From contig JAPDPQ010000019.1 of NCBI GenBank assembly GCA_034506395.1, positions 1 through 64,000 of the forward strand: a stretch of 64,000 nt of DNA, given 5' to 3'. The position numbers and the translations under genes were made by a program. The stretch comes from a candidate division KSB1 bacterium (lineage in GTDB: Bacteria; Zhuqueibacterota; Zhuqueibacteria; Thermofontimicrobiales; Thermofontimicrobiaceae). Positions 54,965 through 63,905 of the stretch are shown piece after piece. The notes beneath the pieces are model-generated. The model ran no database searches. It worked only from the letters and a program-made list of their open reading frames with translations, and was not told where the DNA came from. The first letter of the stretch is position 1, and the number at the start of each line of letters is the position of its first letter.

Positions 54965-56740
54965 TCATTTCAATTTAAACCTTACGGGTACATGGATCCA
55001 TGTATCGACTGGCTTTCCTTTTAGCTTTGCAGGTTTCCATTTGACCGAGCGAATGGCCTCCATTGCAGCGTTATTGCAGGCATCATCGACAGTAGAAGAG
55101 AAAACCTTTGTCTCTCGGACTTCGCCTTGGTCGTTGATATGAACATTAACAATCACCATGCCCTCGATTTTTGCCACCCGCGCGCTTTCAGGATAAACTA
55201 GGTTTTTCTGGATAGCTTCAAATCCTTCCTCTGGAATAGGCGGTTCATCAAACGAGAGTAATTTCATTTCCGCACCCGTTGGTGGCTGAGGAGGAGGTGG
55301 TGGCGGACCTTCTCGATCAAAGACCTCTATTTGTTCCAATTTTTCTGTCGGCTTCTGATGCAATTTGAATCCCACTGGAACCGAAACCCAAACAGCCACA
55401 GGTTGACCTTTTTGTTTGGCTGGTAACCATTTCACTGCTTTTAGCGCAGCCATCGCCGCCTCATCACAACCAAAAATCTTGTCCAATGACTGAAACACCT
55501 TCGCCGAGTCAATCTGACCATCGACGTTGACGTGAACATAAATGATAGCCGTTCCCTCAATGCCAGCCTCCCTGGCTTTCTCTGGATAGATCAAATGCTC
55601 TTGAATTGCTCTAAATCCGCCAATAGGCACCGGTGGCTGATCATAAGCAACAAAAAAGCTACTAGTATCTCCAGGTTTGACCCTCTGCTGGGGTTGTTGT
55701 GGGATCGTTTTCTGGGCTGCAGCCTCTCGCCTTTCGCTCTCGCGCTGCGGCGTTTCGGTCTGTCGCTGGCAGGACAAGGCAACTCCCAAGACGATCATTG
55801 CAATGATCGCCAACTTCTGGAGCAAATTTAAACGGATCATAACGGTCTCCTTTCGATTTAGAATGTAATTGAACCGCTGAAGAATGAGTTTTTTCGATTG
55901 ATGAAAATAGCTGGTGAGAGCTGGTGCATGACTCCAACTTGCGGTCTGATGAATTGACCTCAAAAGCAATTTGCTGTATTCCACCCGTCTCCCCTGCAGA
56001 TAATGGATGACAAAATCATCGCAGGCCTGCTCGCGATACCGGGACAATTGCTGATTTGCGATCCAGACCAGTGGATGAAAAAAGAATAAAATCTGAAGTA
56101 TATTTTGGATCGGGATGATCCAAAGGTCCTTGCGGTTGATATGGGCGTATTCATGTAGCAATAGTGCCTTCAGCTCTCTATCTGGCCAGGAGAGAGTTGC
56201 TTCTGGCAGGTAGATTTTTGGTCGCATGATTCCCCAGGTAAAAGGTGCCGAAATGCCTGGCACAACCAACAGCCGTACTCGCTTTGCCCCAAATATATCG
56301 AAGCAAAGTCGATGGTAATCGGTCAGCTCGATACCTCTGCCGATGACCTTGGTTCGAAATCGAACGAGCTGATAAAGCCAATAGCCCAACAGACCAACAA
56401 CAACGCTTCCCCAGATGATCAAAAGATATCCCTGGAAGCTCAATCCAGCAGGCTGATTCGATGCAATCTCAACTTCTGGAAGCATCAGCGTGGGAATCCA
56501 TTGTGGAACTATCAGCGAAGTTTTCGAGATAAAATTTGGTAGGGCAATTTTTGGGGGTACTAGGACCTTCATCAAACCCACCAACCAAATAAAGTAGAGG
56601 AATCGAGCCTGTTGCTTTTTGAACACCAGAGCGATAACGAAGACAAAAGCAAGAAAAAAGCCCCATTGGATCGAGATCATGGTGATGTGATCATACCAGG
56701 CTCTGGCAAATCCTTCGATTCTCGCGAGATTAACCGGCAT
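54965..56740 (-). CDS. M56 (BlaR1-like) membrane metallopeptidase with two TonB C-terminal domains
   Basis: 591 residues. Four N-terminal membrane helices carry an M56 zinc protease site HEYAH (H196, E197, H200). After a further hydrophobic segment (307-323) with a lipobox-like ALSC, a charged linker leads to two TonB_C-type domains (about 365-460 and 495-591) split by a poly-proline run (479-487). Where BlaR1 has a beta-lactam sensor, this protein has TonB domains. It starts right after blaI with a perfect AGGAGG site, so the two form an operon. Inference: it senses an envelope event, then cleaves BlaI, or couples to an outer membrane receptor. Confidence 0.88.
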   Translation of the reverse strand: MPVNLARIEGFARAWYDHITMISIQWGFFLAFVFVIALVFKKQQARFLYFIWLVGLMKVLVPPKIALPNFISKTSLIVPQWIPTLMLPEVEIASNQPAGLSFQGYLLIIWGSVVVGLLGYWLYQLVRFRTKVIGRGIELTDYHRLCFDIFGAKRVRLLVVPGISAPFTWGIMRPKIYLPEATLSWPDRELKALLLHEYAHINRKDLWIIPIQNILQILFFFHPLVWIANQQLSRYREQACDDFVIHYLQGRRVEYSKLLLRSIHQTASWSHAPALTSYFHQSKKLILQRFNYILNRKETVMIRLNLLQKLAIIAMIVLGVALSCQRQTETPQRESERREAAAQKTIPQQPQQRVKPGDTSSFFVAYDQPPVPIGGFRAIQEHLIYPEKAREAGIEGTAIIYVHVNVDGQIDSAKVFQSLDKIFGCDEAAMAALKAVKWLPAKQKGQPVAVWVSVPVGFKLHQKPTEKLEQIEVFDREGPPPPPPQPPTGAEMKLLSFDEPPIPEEGFEAIQKNLVYPESARVAKIEGMVIVNVHINDQGEVRETKVFSSTVDDACNNAAMEAIRSVKWKPAKLKGKPVDTWIHVPVRFKLK

Positions 56741-56741
56741 G

Positions 56742-57119
56742 CTAATCCTCCTCTCTGGCTCGGATAAGTTGTTTGATTTGATCCAGTTCTTCCTGGGATA
56801 ATTTAGTCGATTCTAATAGAAAAGCAGCGAGTCGAAAGAACGAACCTTCGAACGCCTGCGAGACCAAATATTCAGTGGCATTCTGCCGCAGAAAATTTTT
56901 ATCGACCGCCGCATGATAATAATTGACTAAGCCGAGCTTCTGCTTTCGGAGTAAACCTTTTTCCACCATCCGATCCATATAGGTCTGAACGGTTGTGTAG
57001 GCCTTTTCAGCTTCTGGAAATAAGGTTTCCCATACTTCTCTGACAGACATGACCCCTTTTTGCCAGAGCACCTGCATGATTTGCCATTCTAACTCAGATA
57101 GATTCATCTGATTTTTCAT
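56742..57119 (-). CDS. blaI: BlaI/MecI-family transcriptional repressor
   Basis: 125 residues. N-terminal winged helix (LSELEWQIMQVLWQKGVMSV, then VWETLFPEAEKAYTTVQTYM) and a C-terminal dimerisation region. It binds a palindrome of the TACTAC/GTAGTA type as a dimer and is normally inactivated by proteolysis by its BlaR1-type partner, here the next gene. An ideal operator (57137-57161) overlaps its own start site. No beta-lactamase or PBP2a gene is present, so the target regulon is something else. Confidence 0.92.
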   Translation of the reverse strand: MKNQMNLSELEWQIMQVLWQKGVMSVREVWETLFPEAEKAYTTVQTYMDRMVEKGLLRKQKLGLVNYYHAAVDKNFLRQNATEYLVSQAFEGSFFRLAAFLLESTKLSQEELDQIKQLIRAREED

Positions 57120-57136
57120 ATCGCTTCCTATGCAAT

Positions 57137-57161
57137 TAGTAGTTTTACTACTTTTGTAGTA
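57137..57161. promoter_or_regulatory. BlaI operator
   Basis: TACTACTTTTGTAGTA (57146-57161) is a dyad matching the BlaI/MecI box, and a second overlapping dyad TAGTAGTTTTACTA (57137-57150) shares one arm. It sits just downstream of the -10 of the blaI promoter, where bound repressor would block transcription. Confidence 0.8.
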
Positions 57162-57164
57162 ACA

Positions 57165-57193
57165 AATATAATAAATTTGATATTCATTGTCAA
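57165..57193 (-). promoter_or_regulatory. Promoter of the blaI-M56/TonB operon
   Basis: Minus strand TTGACA, 17 nt, TATATT. Its start region overlaps the BlaI operator, giving autoregulation. Confidence 0.75.
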
Positions 57194-57234
57194 GAAAAAT
57201 TTTTGAATTTGTTCTTTATTTAACAAAAAAACAG

Positions 57235-57263
57235 TTGCGCATCGGGCAGAAAAATGTTATAAT
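57235..57263 (+). promoter_or_regulatory. Promoter of the secreted GH38 gene
   Basis: Plus strand TTGCGC, 17 nt, TATAAT, about 65 nt upstream of the start codon. It is divergent from the blaI promoter and 74 bp from the BlaI operator. Confidence 0.6.
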
Positions 57264-57328
57264 TAAATGATGCGTAAGAAGGGGTGAATGCCAAATTTGC
57301 AAGATCAAATCATTATTTGGAGAAAAGC

Positions 57329-60300
57329 ATGAAAAAAATGTTTTTGGCAGTTGCGATCGGGATCATTTGGGCGGTTCAATTGTTAGCCCAAACCTCAAGC
57401 TCGAAATACATTGATATGCTATGCGCCGAGTTAGAGCGCTACATGGCGATTCGGTTTGATGAATGGAAGTACACCACTCAGATGGCGATTGATGCATGGC
57501 GTCCCAATTACGATGACGTGGGTTGGAAAACGATCAGGATCGATGAGAGCATCTACCCTGACTCCGCGTGGTTAAGAAAAACGATCTTTGTCCCTGAGCG
57601 AATTCTTGGAATGCCAGTTTTGGGAGGGACGATCCGCCTGGTTGTCTCAGTAGACGATGCAGGGATTTGTTGGATCAATGGCGAAAAGAAGGGGCTATTC
57701 AAATGGACTGGAGAATATTTGCTGACACGAGATGCGAAGCCAGGGCAGGCTTTTTCTGTCGCGATCAAAGCAATCAACACGGGTGGCCCGATGCGGCTAT
57801 TGGAGGCAAGATTGGTATGGGATCGGGCGAAACCGCTGGCGGACAAAGTCCAAGATTATATTTTAAGCCTGCGTGTGGGACAAAAATTATTGAGCGGTGA
57901 TACCTACTTGAAAACCGGGCGTGTGCAATTGGATCGCGGTATTGATCTCAGCACCGTTCCGACCAAGCAGCGAACCCAGCTTCGCAAACAATTGGAGGAG
58001 GCTGCCAGACTCGTCGAAGTCACTGCCTTAAAAAATGGCTATCCCCAAATTTTTGAGGCGTCATTAGAAAAATCCCGGCAAGCCCTTAGACCGATCGGCA
58101 AATTTGCCAAGGAATTTACTCTAATATTTGATTCCAACGCCCACATCGATTGTGCCTGGCTGTGGCGATATTTGGAGACCATCAATGTCGCTAAAAATAC
58201 ATTCAGCTCAGTATTAGACATGATGGAAGCACGACCCGATTTCACCTATACCCAAAGTCAGGCCCATCTCTATTGGTGGATGGAAACATTGCATCCAAAC
58301 GTCTTTCAGCGGATCCAACAGCGCGTCGCCGATGGTCGTTGGGAAATTGTTGGCGGGATGTGGGTAGAACCCGATTGCAACCTCATCTCTGGCGAATCAT
58401 GGGCCAGGCAATTGCTTTATGGAAAGCGCTATTTCAGAGAGAAATTTGGGGTTGATGTGAAGATCGGATGGAACCCAGATTCATTTGGCTATAATTGGAA
58501 TATGCCGCAGTTTTACCGTGATGCTGGCATCACTGCTTTCATCACTCAAAAGATCGGCTGGAACGACACCAATATGTTCCCATATCGCTTATTCTGGTGG
58601 CAAGCCCCCGATGGAACGAAAATCTTAACCTATTTCCCAAATGATTATGTCAATGAGATCAAGAATCCGTTCGCCTTGGTCGATTGGCTTCGCCAATTTG
58701 AGGCCAATACCGGCTTGAAAAACATGCTGGTACTCTACGGTGTGGGGGATCATGGTGGCGGCCCAGATCTAGAAATGATCAATCGGATTGAGGCCTTGAA
58801 GAAATTGGACATTTATCCCACCGTTCGTTACGGCACTGCTAGTGAATATCTGGATTGGATTCGTAGCCAAGACCTCAGCAATCTGCCAGTATGGACCGAC
58901 GAGCTTTATTTGGAATATCATCGTGGCACTTATACCACACAATCGAACACCAAGCGACATCATCGCGAAAGCGAACAGTTGTTCGGTAATGCCGAACAAA
59001 TCGCGGCGATCGCCGGTCTGTATGGGCACCCTTATCATCGCACCGATATGCTTGCTGGCTGGCGAGGCGTGCTGTTCAACCAATTTCATGATATCCTACC
59101 AGGATCGAGCATTTATGCGGTCTATAAGGATGCGGACGAACTCTATCAGCAGAGCCAGCAAATAGCCAAGCACGAATTAGAAACATCGCTAAAGTTTCTT
59201 GCAACGCTGATTAATACGAAAACAAAAAAGAACGTCACTCCAGTACTTATCTATAATCCCTTGGCTTGGACGCGCACCGATATTGTGGAGCTTCTCCTGC
59301 CCGAAGATGATCATCAAATTTATTCTCTATTCAACAGCCAGGGCAAAGCGATTCCTTCGCAGATCGTCTCAGCTGGAAGATACCGAAATAAGATTCTGTT
59401 CATTGCCGAAGATATTCCAGCCATGGGATATGCAGTTTACGAATTGCGCTCGCAACCGCCGAATCAATGGCAACACCTCAGCGCCACAGATCTTTCTGCT
59501 GAAAATGAGTTCTATCGGTTATCCATTGATTCTACCACAGGCTGGTTAAGCAGCATCTATGATAAACGATTGGAACGAGAACTCTTGTCCGGGCCTGGCA
59601 ATGAACTTCAATTAATCAAAGATACCCCCAGTGCCTGGGATGCATGGAATCTGGGATTGGGAGAACGTTACCCCAGCAATTTTCGCGGTGCGAGGTTAAT
59701 CGAGGAGGGCCCAGTGCGATCAGTGATTCGCGTTCAACATGATTTTTTAAAACCTGGTGTAGAAAAAAGCTATCCGACTCCCAATAATCCCAATAGCTAT
59801 TTCACCCAGGACATCATTTTATACCGCGGCATCGATCGCATCGATTTTGTGACCGAAGCAGATTGGTGGGAAGAGCATGTGATGTTGAAAGTGGCGTTTG
59901 CCGTTGCCGCATCGGACAGCCTCGCAAGTTACGAAATCCCTTTCGGCACCATTCGTCGACCAACGACCATGCGAAACGACTGGGAAAAGGCACGGTTTGA
60001 GGTGAACCAGCACCATTGGTTCGATCTGACCGATGCCACGCAACAATTTGGTGTCAGCTTGTTGAATCGCGCTAAATATGGCGGCGATATTCATGGTCAG
60101 GTGATGCGGCTCAGCTTGCTCCGCTCTCCCAAATGGCCAGACCCCATGGCTGATATGGGCAAACACCGCATCGAATATTCTCTTTATCCTCATAGTGGCG
60201 ATTGGAAAACTGGAAACAGTATCCGCAGAGGCTATGAATATAATTATCCGCTGCTGGCGCGAATTATCAGTTCACAAAAGGGTAAGCTGCCCAAGGTCCA

Positions 60301-60595
60301 TTCGTTCATTTCTGTTGCGCCAGAAAACGTGCTCCTTGCTACCATCAAAATCGCCGAGCCGGAAAAAAGTTTCGATTTCGATGCCCAGGCAGACCCCCAT
60401 ATTTGGATCGTTCGACTCTATGAAACTCACGGAGAAGCTGCTGAAACCGTGGTTCGATTCCCACGCCCAGTGAAACGAGCTTGTAAGTCGAACTTTTTAG
60501 AAGAAGAAGGCGAGCCTCTCACATTCGAGGCCAATCAAGTGAAATTCAACTTGAACGCGCATCAAATTATTACGATCAAAGTTTGGTTGGAATAA
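57329..60595 (+). CDS. Alpha-mannosidase, GH38, secreted
   Basis: 1088 residues. Signal peptide MKKMFLAVAIGIIWAVQLLA places it in the periplasm or outside. Catalytic domain: SNAHIDCAWLWRYLET (zinc His and Asp), nucleophile Asp in WNPDSFGYNWNMPQ and GVGDHGGGPDLEM. Middle and C-terminal beta domains match those of the paralogue (SLLNRAKYGGDIHGQVMRLS). Start ATG 57329 has TTGGAGA upstream; the longer frame is not a signal peptide. The pair suggests outside trimming of alpha-mannosyl glycans and inside completion. It diverges from the BlaI operon. Confidence 0.92.
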   Translation: MKKMFLAVAIGIIWAVQLLAQTSSSKYIDMLCAELERYMAIRFDEWKYTTQMAIDAWRPNYDDVGWKTIRIDESIYPDSAWLRKTIFVPERILGMPVLGGTIRLVVSVDDAGICWINGEKKGLFKWTGEYLLTRDAKPGQAFSVAIKAINTGGPMRLLEARLVWDRAKPLADKVQDYILSLRVGQKLLSGDTYLKTGRVQLDRGIDLSTVPTKQRTQLRKQLEEAARLVEVTALKNGYPQIFEASLEKSRQALRPIGKFAKEFTLIFDSNAHIDCAWLWRYLETINVAKNTFSSVLDMMEARPDFTYTQSQAHLYWWMETLHPNVFQRIQQRVADGRWEIVGGMWVEPDCNLISGESWARQLLYGKRYFREKFGVDVKIGWNPDSFGYNWNMPQFYRDAGITAFITQKIGWNDTNMFPYRLFWWQAPDGTKILTYFPNDYVNEIKNPFALVDWLRQFEANTGLKNMLVLYGVGDHGGGPDLEMINRIEALKKLDIYPTVRYGTASEYLDWIRSQDLSNLPVWTDELYLEYHRGTYTTQSNTKRHHRESEQLFGNAEQIAAIAGLYGHPYHRTDMLAGWRGVLFNQFHDILPGSSIYAVYKDADELYQQSQQIAKHELETSLKFLATLINTKTKKNVTPVLIYNPLAWTRTDIVELLLPEDDHQIYSLFNSQGKAIPSQIVSAGRYRNKILFIAEDIPAMGYAVYELRSQPPNQWQHLSATDLSAENEFYRLSIDSTTGWLSSIYDKRLERELLSGPGNELQLIKDTPSAWDAWNLGLGERYPSNFRGARLIEEGPVRSVIRVQHDFLKPGVEKSYPTPNNPNSYFTQDIILYRGIDRIDFVTEADWWEEHVMLKVAFAVAASDSLASYEIPFGTIRRPTTMRNDWEKARFEVNQHHWFDLTDATQQFGVSLLNRAKYGGDIHGQVMRLSLLRSPKWPDPMADMGKHRIEYSLYPHSGDWKTGNSIRRGYEYNYPLLARIISSQKGKLPKVHSFISVAPENVLLATIKIAEPEKSFDFDAQADPHIWIVRLYETHGEAAETVVRFPRPVKRACKSNFLEEEGEPLTFEANQVKFNLNAHQIITIKVWLE

Positions 60596-60655
60596 AAAAG
60601 CCTCCCAGAGTCCAATTGCGGCTATGATGAGGATGCGGAGCCGACTCTGGGAGGC
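60594..60655 (-). terminator. Intrinsic terminator of the LysM gene
   Basis: Minus strand GCCTCCCAGAGTC and GACTCTGGGAGGC form a 13-bp stem with an inner CGGCT/AGCCG stem in the loop, followed by six T. On the plus strand it lies right after the GH38 stop codon and may act there too, but the T run fits the minus strand. Confidence 0.75.
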
Positions 60656-60700
60656 CGCTGTGGAGGGAGGAAGCTCTTTGCTCAACAAATGTTCATTCCC

Positions 60701-61069
60701 TCAACTCTCTGCTACTCGGACCGGAATCCAGATGATTGTGCCCACTGGCAACCGCAGCGGGTCGGTGACTTTGTTGATTCTTTCTAGCACTTTCCAATTC
60801 ACCTGATACTTGCGCTCCAAATCGAATAAGGTCTCGCCGGGATTCACAATGTGAGGTTCCAATCTATATGATCGTTGTTCAACGCCTTCATTATTTGGTT
60901 GCTCATTAGGTGCTGTTGGTTGCTGAATTCCATTTTTGATCCCTTTCATCGTTTCATTGATCCTTGATGGATTGCAGACGATCTGAATCCAGCCCGCTGA
61001 CAGCATCAGCATGAACATAATCAAAAGCAGCAGCATCAAAAAGCTGAATCGGATGACGGACCGAAACAT
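60701..61069 (-). CDS. LysM domain membrane protein
   Basis: 122 residues. One N-terminal membrane helix (SFLMLLLLIMFMLMLSAGW) followed by a linker and a single LysM domain (HIVNPGETLFDLERKYQVNW, then GTIIWIPV) that binds peptidoglycan. The chosen ATG 61069 has CAGGAGGT 7 nt upstream. An in-frame ATG at 61141 with its own GGAGGG site would add 24 residues, so both starts may be used. Likely a small envelope protein or anchor; partner unknown. Confidence 0.8.
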   Translation of the reverse strand: MFRSVIRFSFLMLLLLIMFMLMLSAGWIQIVCNPSRINETMKGIKNGIQQPTAPNEQPNNEGVEQRSYRLEPHIVNPGETLFDLERKYQVNWKVLERINKVTDPLRLPVGTIIWIPVRVAES

Positions 61070-61076
61070 TTTGGTT

Positions 61077-61113
61077 ACCTCCTGTCTTATTTGTCCGGGC
61101 AATAAAAGGAGGT
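61077..61113 (-). promoter_or_regulatory. Hairpin that could mask the LysM ribosome binding site
   Basis: On the mRNA, ACCTCCT pairs with the AGGAGGT of the main ribosome binding site, and short TATT/AATA runs extend the stem. Ribosomes moving from the upstream in-frame start (61141) would open it, which suggests translational coupling. Confidence 0.4.
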
Positions 61114-61141
61114 CACTCATCGGCGTGCTTCTTTTTTGCAT

Positions 61142-61576
61142 AGGCGTTACCCTCCTTGTTGATTGGATTCGAATCCACTCTGGATATTCACAAAAATAAT
61201 GCCATGAAATTGGAAGAGAAATAGTAAGGGTAACAGAATGCATATTCAGCGGTTAACAGAGGCTTATCATGGTGCGGTTTTCTAGCTCTTGCAGCAATAT
61301 CGCAGCACCATTGCTATTTTTTTACGACATTTTTGAAAATGGCGATTTTTGAGGTTCATCAAAACGAAGCGCGTTGGAGAACGCTAAAAGCTATAATGCT
61401 CTGAATAGCGCCTGGACAAGTTCAAGAGGTGCAATTCGAACAAGCTATGCACCGGCAATCCATCCTTCGAAAAATTCTTTCGATCTTTGCCGATGTTGAT
61501 GGAGTTGGCAACAATTGTAACTCAAACAGATCTGTGAGCTTTCTATCATCCGCAGATGATGGATTATGAGGATGTC
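61142..61576. other. Non-coding stretch, nothing recognised
   Basis: Between the LysM gene and the macro-domain gene, both on the minus strand. No open frame, repeat or clear terminator. Confidence 0.4.
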
Positions 61577-62116
61577 TCAATCCGCCTGTTCTGGTAATAA
61601 TCGGTTCAGCTTCTGTTCGAATACATCATAGGTTGCTTGATCGAACAAACAAAAGATTACGAGTTCAAGGCCGCTTTCTCCCTTAAGATATTCGATGGTC
61701 GTGGTTAACATGATCTCCGCGCAGCGGTCCACCGGGTAGCCGAAAATCCCAGTGCTAATGGCGGGAAAAGCAATCGATTTTAAAAGGTGCTTGTCAGCTA
61801 ATTTTAAACTATTCAGGGTAGCATTGCGGAGCTTGGCATCTTCATCACCCTCCCCCATCCGAGGGCCCACCGCATGAATGACATGTTTTGCTTTTAAATT
61901 CCCCCCTGTTGTAATCACGGCGCCGCCGACAAATGTTCCCCCGATCTTATTACACTCCTCTTGGATCATAGGACCGCCCTTCCGTCGAATAGCACCGGCC
62001 ACGCCGCCCCCTAAAATCAGTTGCGAATTCGCTGCATTGACGATCGCATCCGTAGCCAAGTCGGTAATATCCCCCTTCACCAATTCAATCACATGATGAT
62101 CTATCATCTTCCTCAT
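61577..62116 (-). CDS. Macro domain protein (ADP-ribose deacylase-like)
   Basis: 179 residues. Macro fold that binds ADP-ribose; relatives hydrolyse O-acetyl-ADP-ribose or mono-ADP-ribosyl groups. IVNAANSQLILGGGVAGAIRR (read as two motifs at 25-45), HAVGPRMGEGDED and SIAFPAISTGIFGYP match the MacroD-like class. The ATG has GGAGGGA upstream. No toxin or ADP-ribosyltransferase gene is adjacent. Confidence 0.92.
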   Translation of the reverse strand: MRKMIDHHVIELVKGDITDLATDAIVNAANSQLILGGGVAGAIRRKGGPMIQEECNKIGGTFVGGAVITTGGNLKAKHVIHAVGPRMGEGDEDAKLRNATLNSLKLADKHLLKSIAFPAISTGIFGYPVDRCAEIMLTTTIEYLKGESGLELVIFCLFDQATYDVFEQKLNRLLPEQAD

Positions 62117-62296
62117 CTCGATTCCCTCCGATCCGTCGAATTTATTATGCGAACATGTAATAAAAAACTTTTTTTACTACCATGAAACGCAATAACAGCT
62201 CACTGACATTTGATTGCTTATCACTGATTACTACTGATGATTCACCACTGATTCCTGAATAGGATAATCACTACGTTCGTCCATTAAATCCCAAGC

Positions 62297-62665
62297 TCAC
62301 GGGATCGGCACTGGTTTGCGGTCCTGGTCGACAGCCACATAAGTGATCTCGGCTGAGGTAACTGGAACTTCCTCGCCGGGGTGATCCCATCGGCTGGCTC
62401 GGACGTCGACCTCAATAGTGATTGACGTTCGGCCTTTCCGAATTGTTCGCGTATAAAATGACACCTGATCGCCGACGAAGACTGGTTGATGGAATTCCAC
62501 TTTGTTCATCGCAACGGTCACATAGTTCATCACCGCCGTCTTGCGCGCTTCAAGCACGCCGGCAAGGTCAATATAAGAGAGAATGACGCCGCCAAAAACC
62601 GTTCCGTAGCGATTGGTGTCCTTGGGCATCGGCATCACACGAAGCACTGGATCTTGTTGAGCCAT
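62297..62665 (-). CDS. Acyl-CoA thioesterase (single hotdog, YciA-like)
   Basis: 122 residues. Hydrolyses acyl-CoA to free acid. The hotdog helix with NRYGTVFGGVILSYIDLAG contains the conserved Asp. VTVAMNKVEFHQPVFVGDQVSF is the following strand pair. Likely hexameric; substrate length unknown. Lone gene 144 bp before fbp. Confidence 0.9.
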   Translation of the reverse strand: MAQQDPVLRVMPMPKDTNRYGTVFGGVILSYIDLAGVLEARKTAVMNYVTVAMNKVEFHQPVFVGDQVSFYTRTIRKGRTSITIEVDVRASRWDHPGEEVPVTSAEITYVAVDQDRKPVPIP

Positions 62666-62808
62666 CTTTCTACCCTACTTGAAATCATCTCTATTACTGA
62701 TTCTTCTGATTAAATTAAGCAAATTTCCAGATTTTTTCCGCATCACTGAGCAACTTTATTAATATGATCCCCATCATATAATGGCCAAAACGCATCTAAC
62801 AAATGCAA

Positions 62809-63834
62809 TTATTTTCTAGGATAGCTGATCTTCCCTTGAACAAATTGTTCTGCCAGATCGACTTCAAATTTGCTTCCGATGAATAACGGGGTGCGTTGGT
62901 GCAGCTCAGTTGGCTGGATTTCCGAGATATTGCGATAGCCATCGCTGGCACGGCCTCCAGCTTGCTCAAAGATGAAGGCCATTGGCGCAGCTTCGTAAAG
63001 CAACCGCAATTTGCCCGATGGTTTATTCGGGCTTTTGTAATCGAGCGGATAGAGAAATATCCCACCATACAACAAAGTCCGATGCAGATCCGCCACCATG
63101 GATCCAATATATCGAAGCGAGTACGGCTTTCCGATGTGATTATCCTTACTCTTCAGGTAATCCACAAATTGCTGGGTCCCCTTGTCCCAATAATGATAAT
63201 TCCCTTCGTTCACGCTGTAAATATTCCCTTGCGGTGGAATTTTGATATTCTCATGGGATAAAAGGAACTCGCCTACACTGGGATCCAGCGTGAAGCCATG
63301 CACCCCATGTCCCGTGGTATAAACCAACATGGTCGAAGAACCATACACCACATATGCTGCTCCAACCTGCTTATAGCCAGGCTGCAAACAATCTGCAATG
63401 GTCCCACGCCTTTGATCGCTAATTTTGCGATGGATCGAAAAGATCGAGCCAACGCTCACATTGACATCGATGTTGGACGAGCCGTCAAGCGGATCGAACA
63501 ACAATACGTACTTCCCGCATTTATATTCTTTGGGAATCAGGATCACATCTTCCTGCTCTTCCGATGCCATCACGCAAACCCGACCGGTTCGATCCATTGC
63601 CCGCCTGATGACCCGATCGGCAAACTCATCCAATTTCTGGACTGCCTCTCCCTGAACATTGGTCCTGCCAGTCTGGCCGAGGATCTCAACCAATCCAGCT
63701 TTGTTCACGTCGCGGGCAATGATTTTAGCGGCAAATGTGATGTCATAAAGCAATTGAGTGAAATCACCCTTGGCTTCGGGAAATCCCTGCTGCTGACGTT
63801 CGAGGATAAACCGCTCAATTGTAATCAATTCCAT
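62809..63834 (-). CDS. fbp: Fructose-1,6-bisphosphatase, class I
   Basis: 341 residues. Mg2+-dependent phosphatase of gluconeogenesis, fructose 1,6-bisphosphate to fructose 6-phosphate. ASEEQED (E92, E93), [17 protein letters not shown] (D114, D117), NEGNYHYWD and the substrate-site segment [18 protein letters not shown] are all in place. I start it at ATG 63834, with AAGGGA 9 nt upstream; ATG 63843 and a TTG further up are less likely. An upstream gene on the same strand ends 71 bp before it. Confidence 0.94.
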   Translation of the reverse strand: MELITIERFILERQQQGFPEAKGDFTQLLYDITFAAKIIARDVNKAGLVEILGQTGRTNVQGEAVQKLDEFADRVIRRAMDRTGRVCVMASEEQEDVILIPKEYKCGKYVLLFDPLDGSSNIDVNVSVGSIFSIHRKISDQRRGTIADCLQPGYKQVGAAYVVYGSSTMLVYTTGHGVHGFTLDPSVGEFLLSHENIKIPPQGNIYSVNEGNYHYWDKGTQQFVDYLKSKDNHIGKPYSLRYIGSMVADLHRTLLYGGIFLYPLDYKSPNKPSGKLRLLYEAAPMAFIFEQAGGRASDGYRNISEIQPTELHQRTPLFIGSKFEVDLAEQFVQGKISYPRK

Positions 63835-63905
63835 TTCACTCATTCCCTTCAATGGTCAAAACTATTCTTTTCGAAACAAGCAGACATTCCAAGGTTCTCG
63901 ACTTA

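Noticed and set aside
56742..57119. A beta-lactam resistance operon
   Set aside because: BlaI and an M56 protein are present, but there is no beta-lactamase or PBP2a gene and the M56 protein lacks a penicillin-binding sensor domain.
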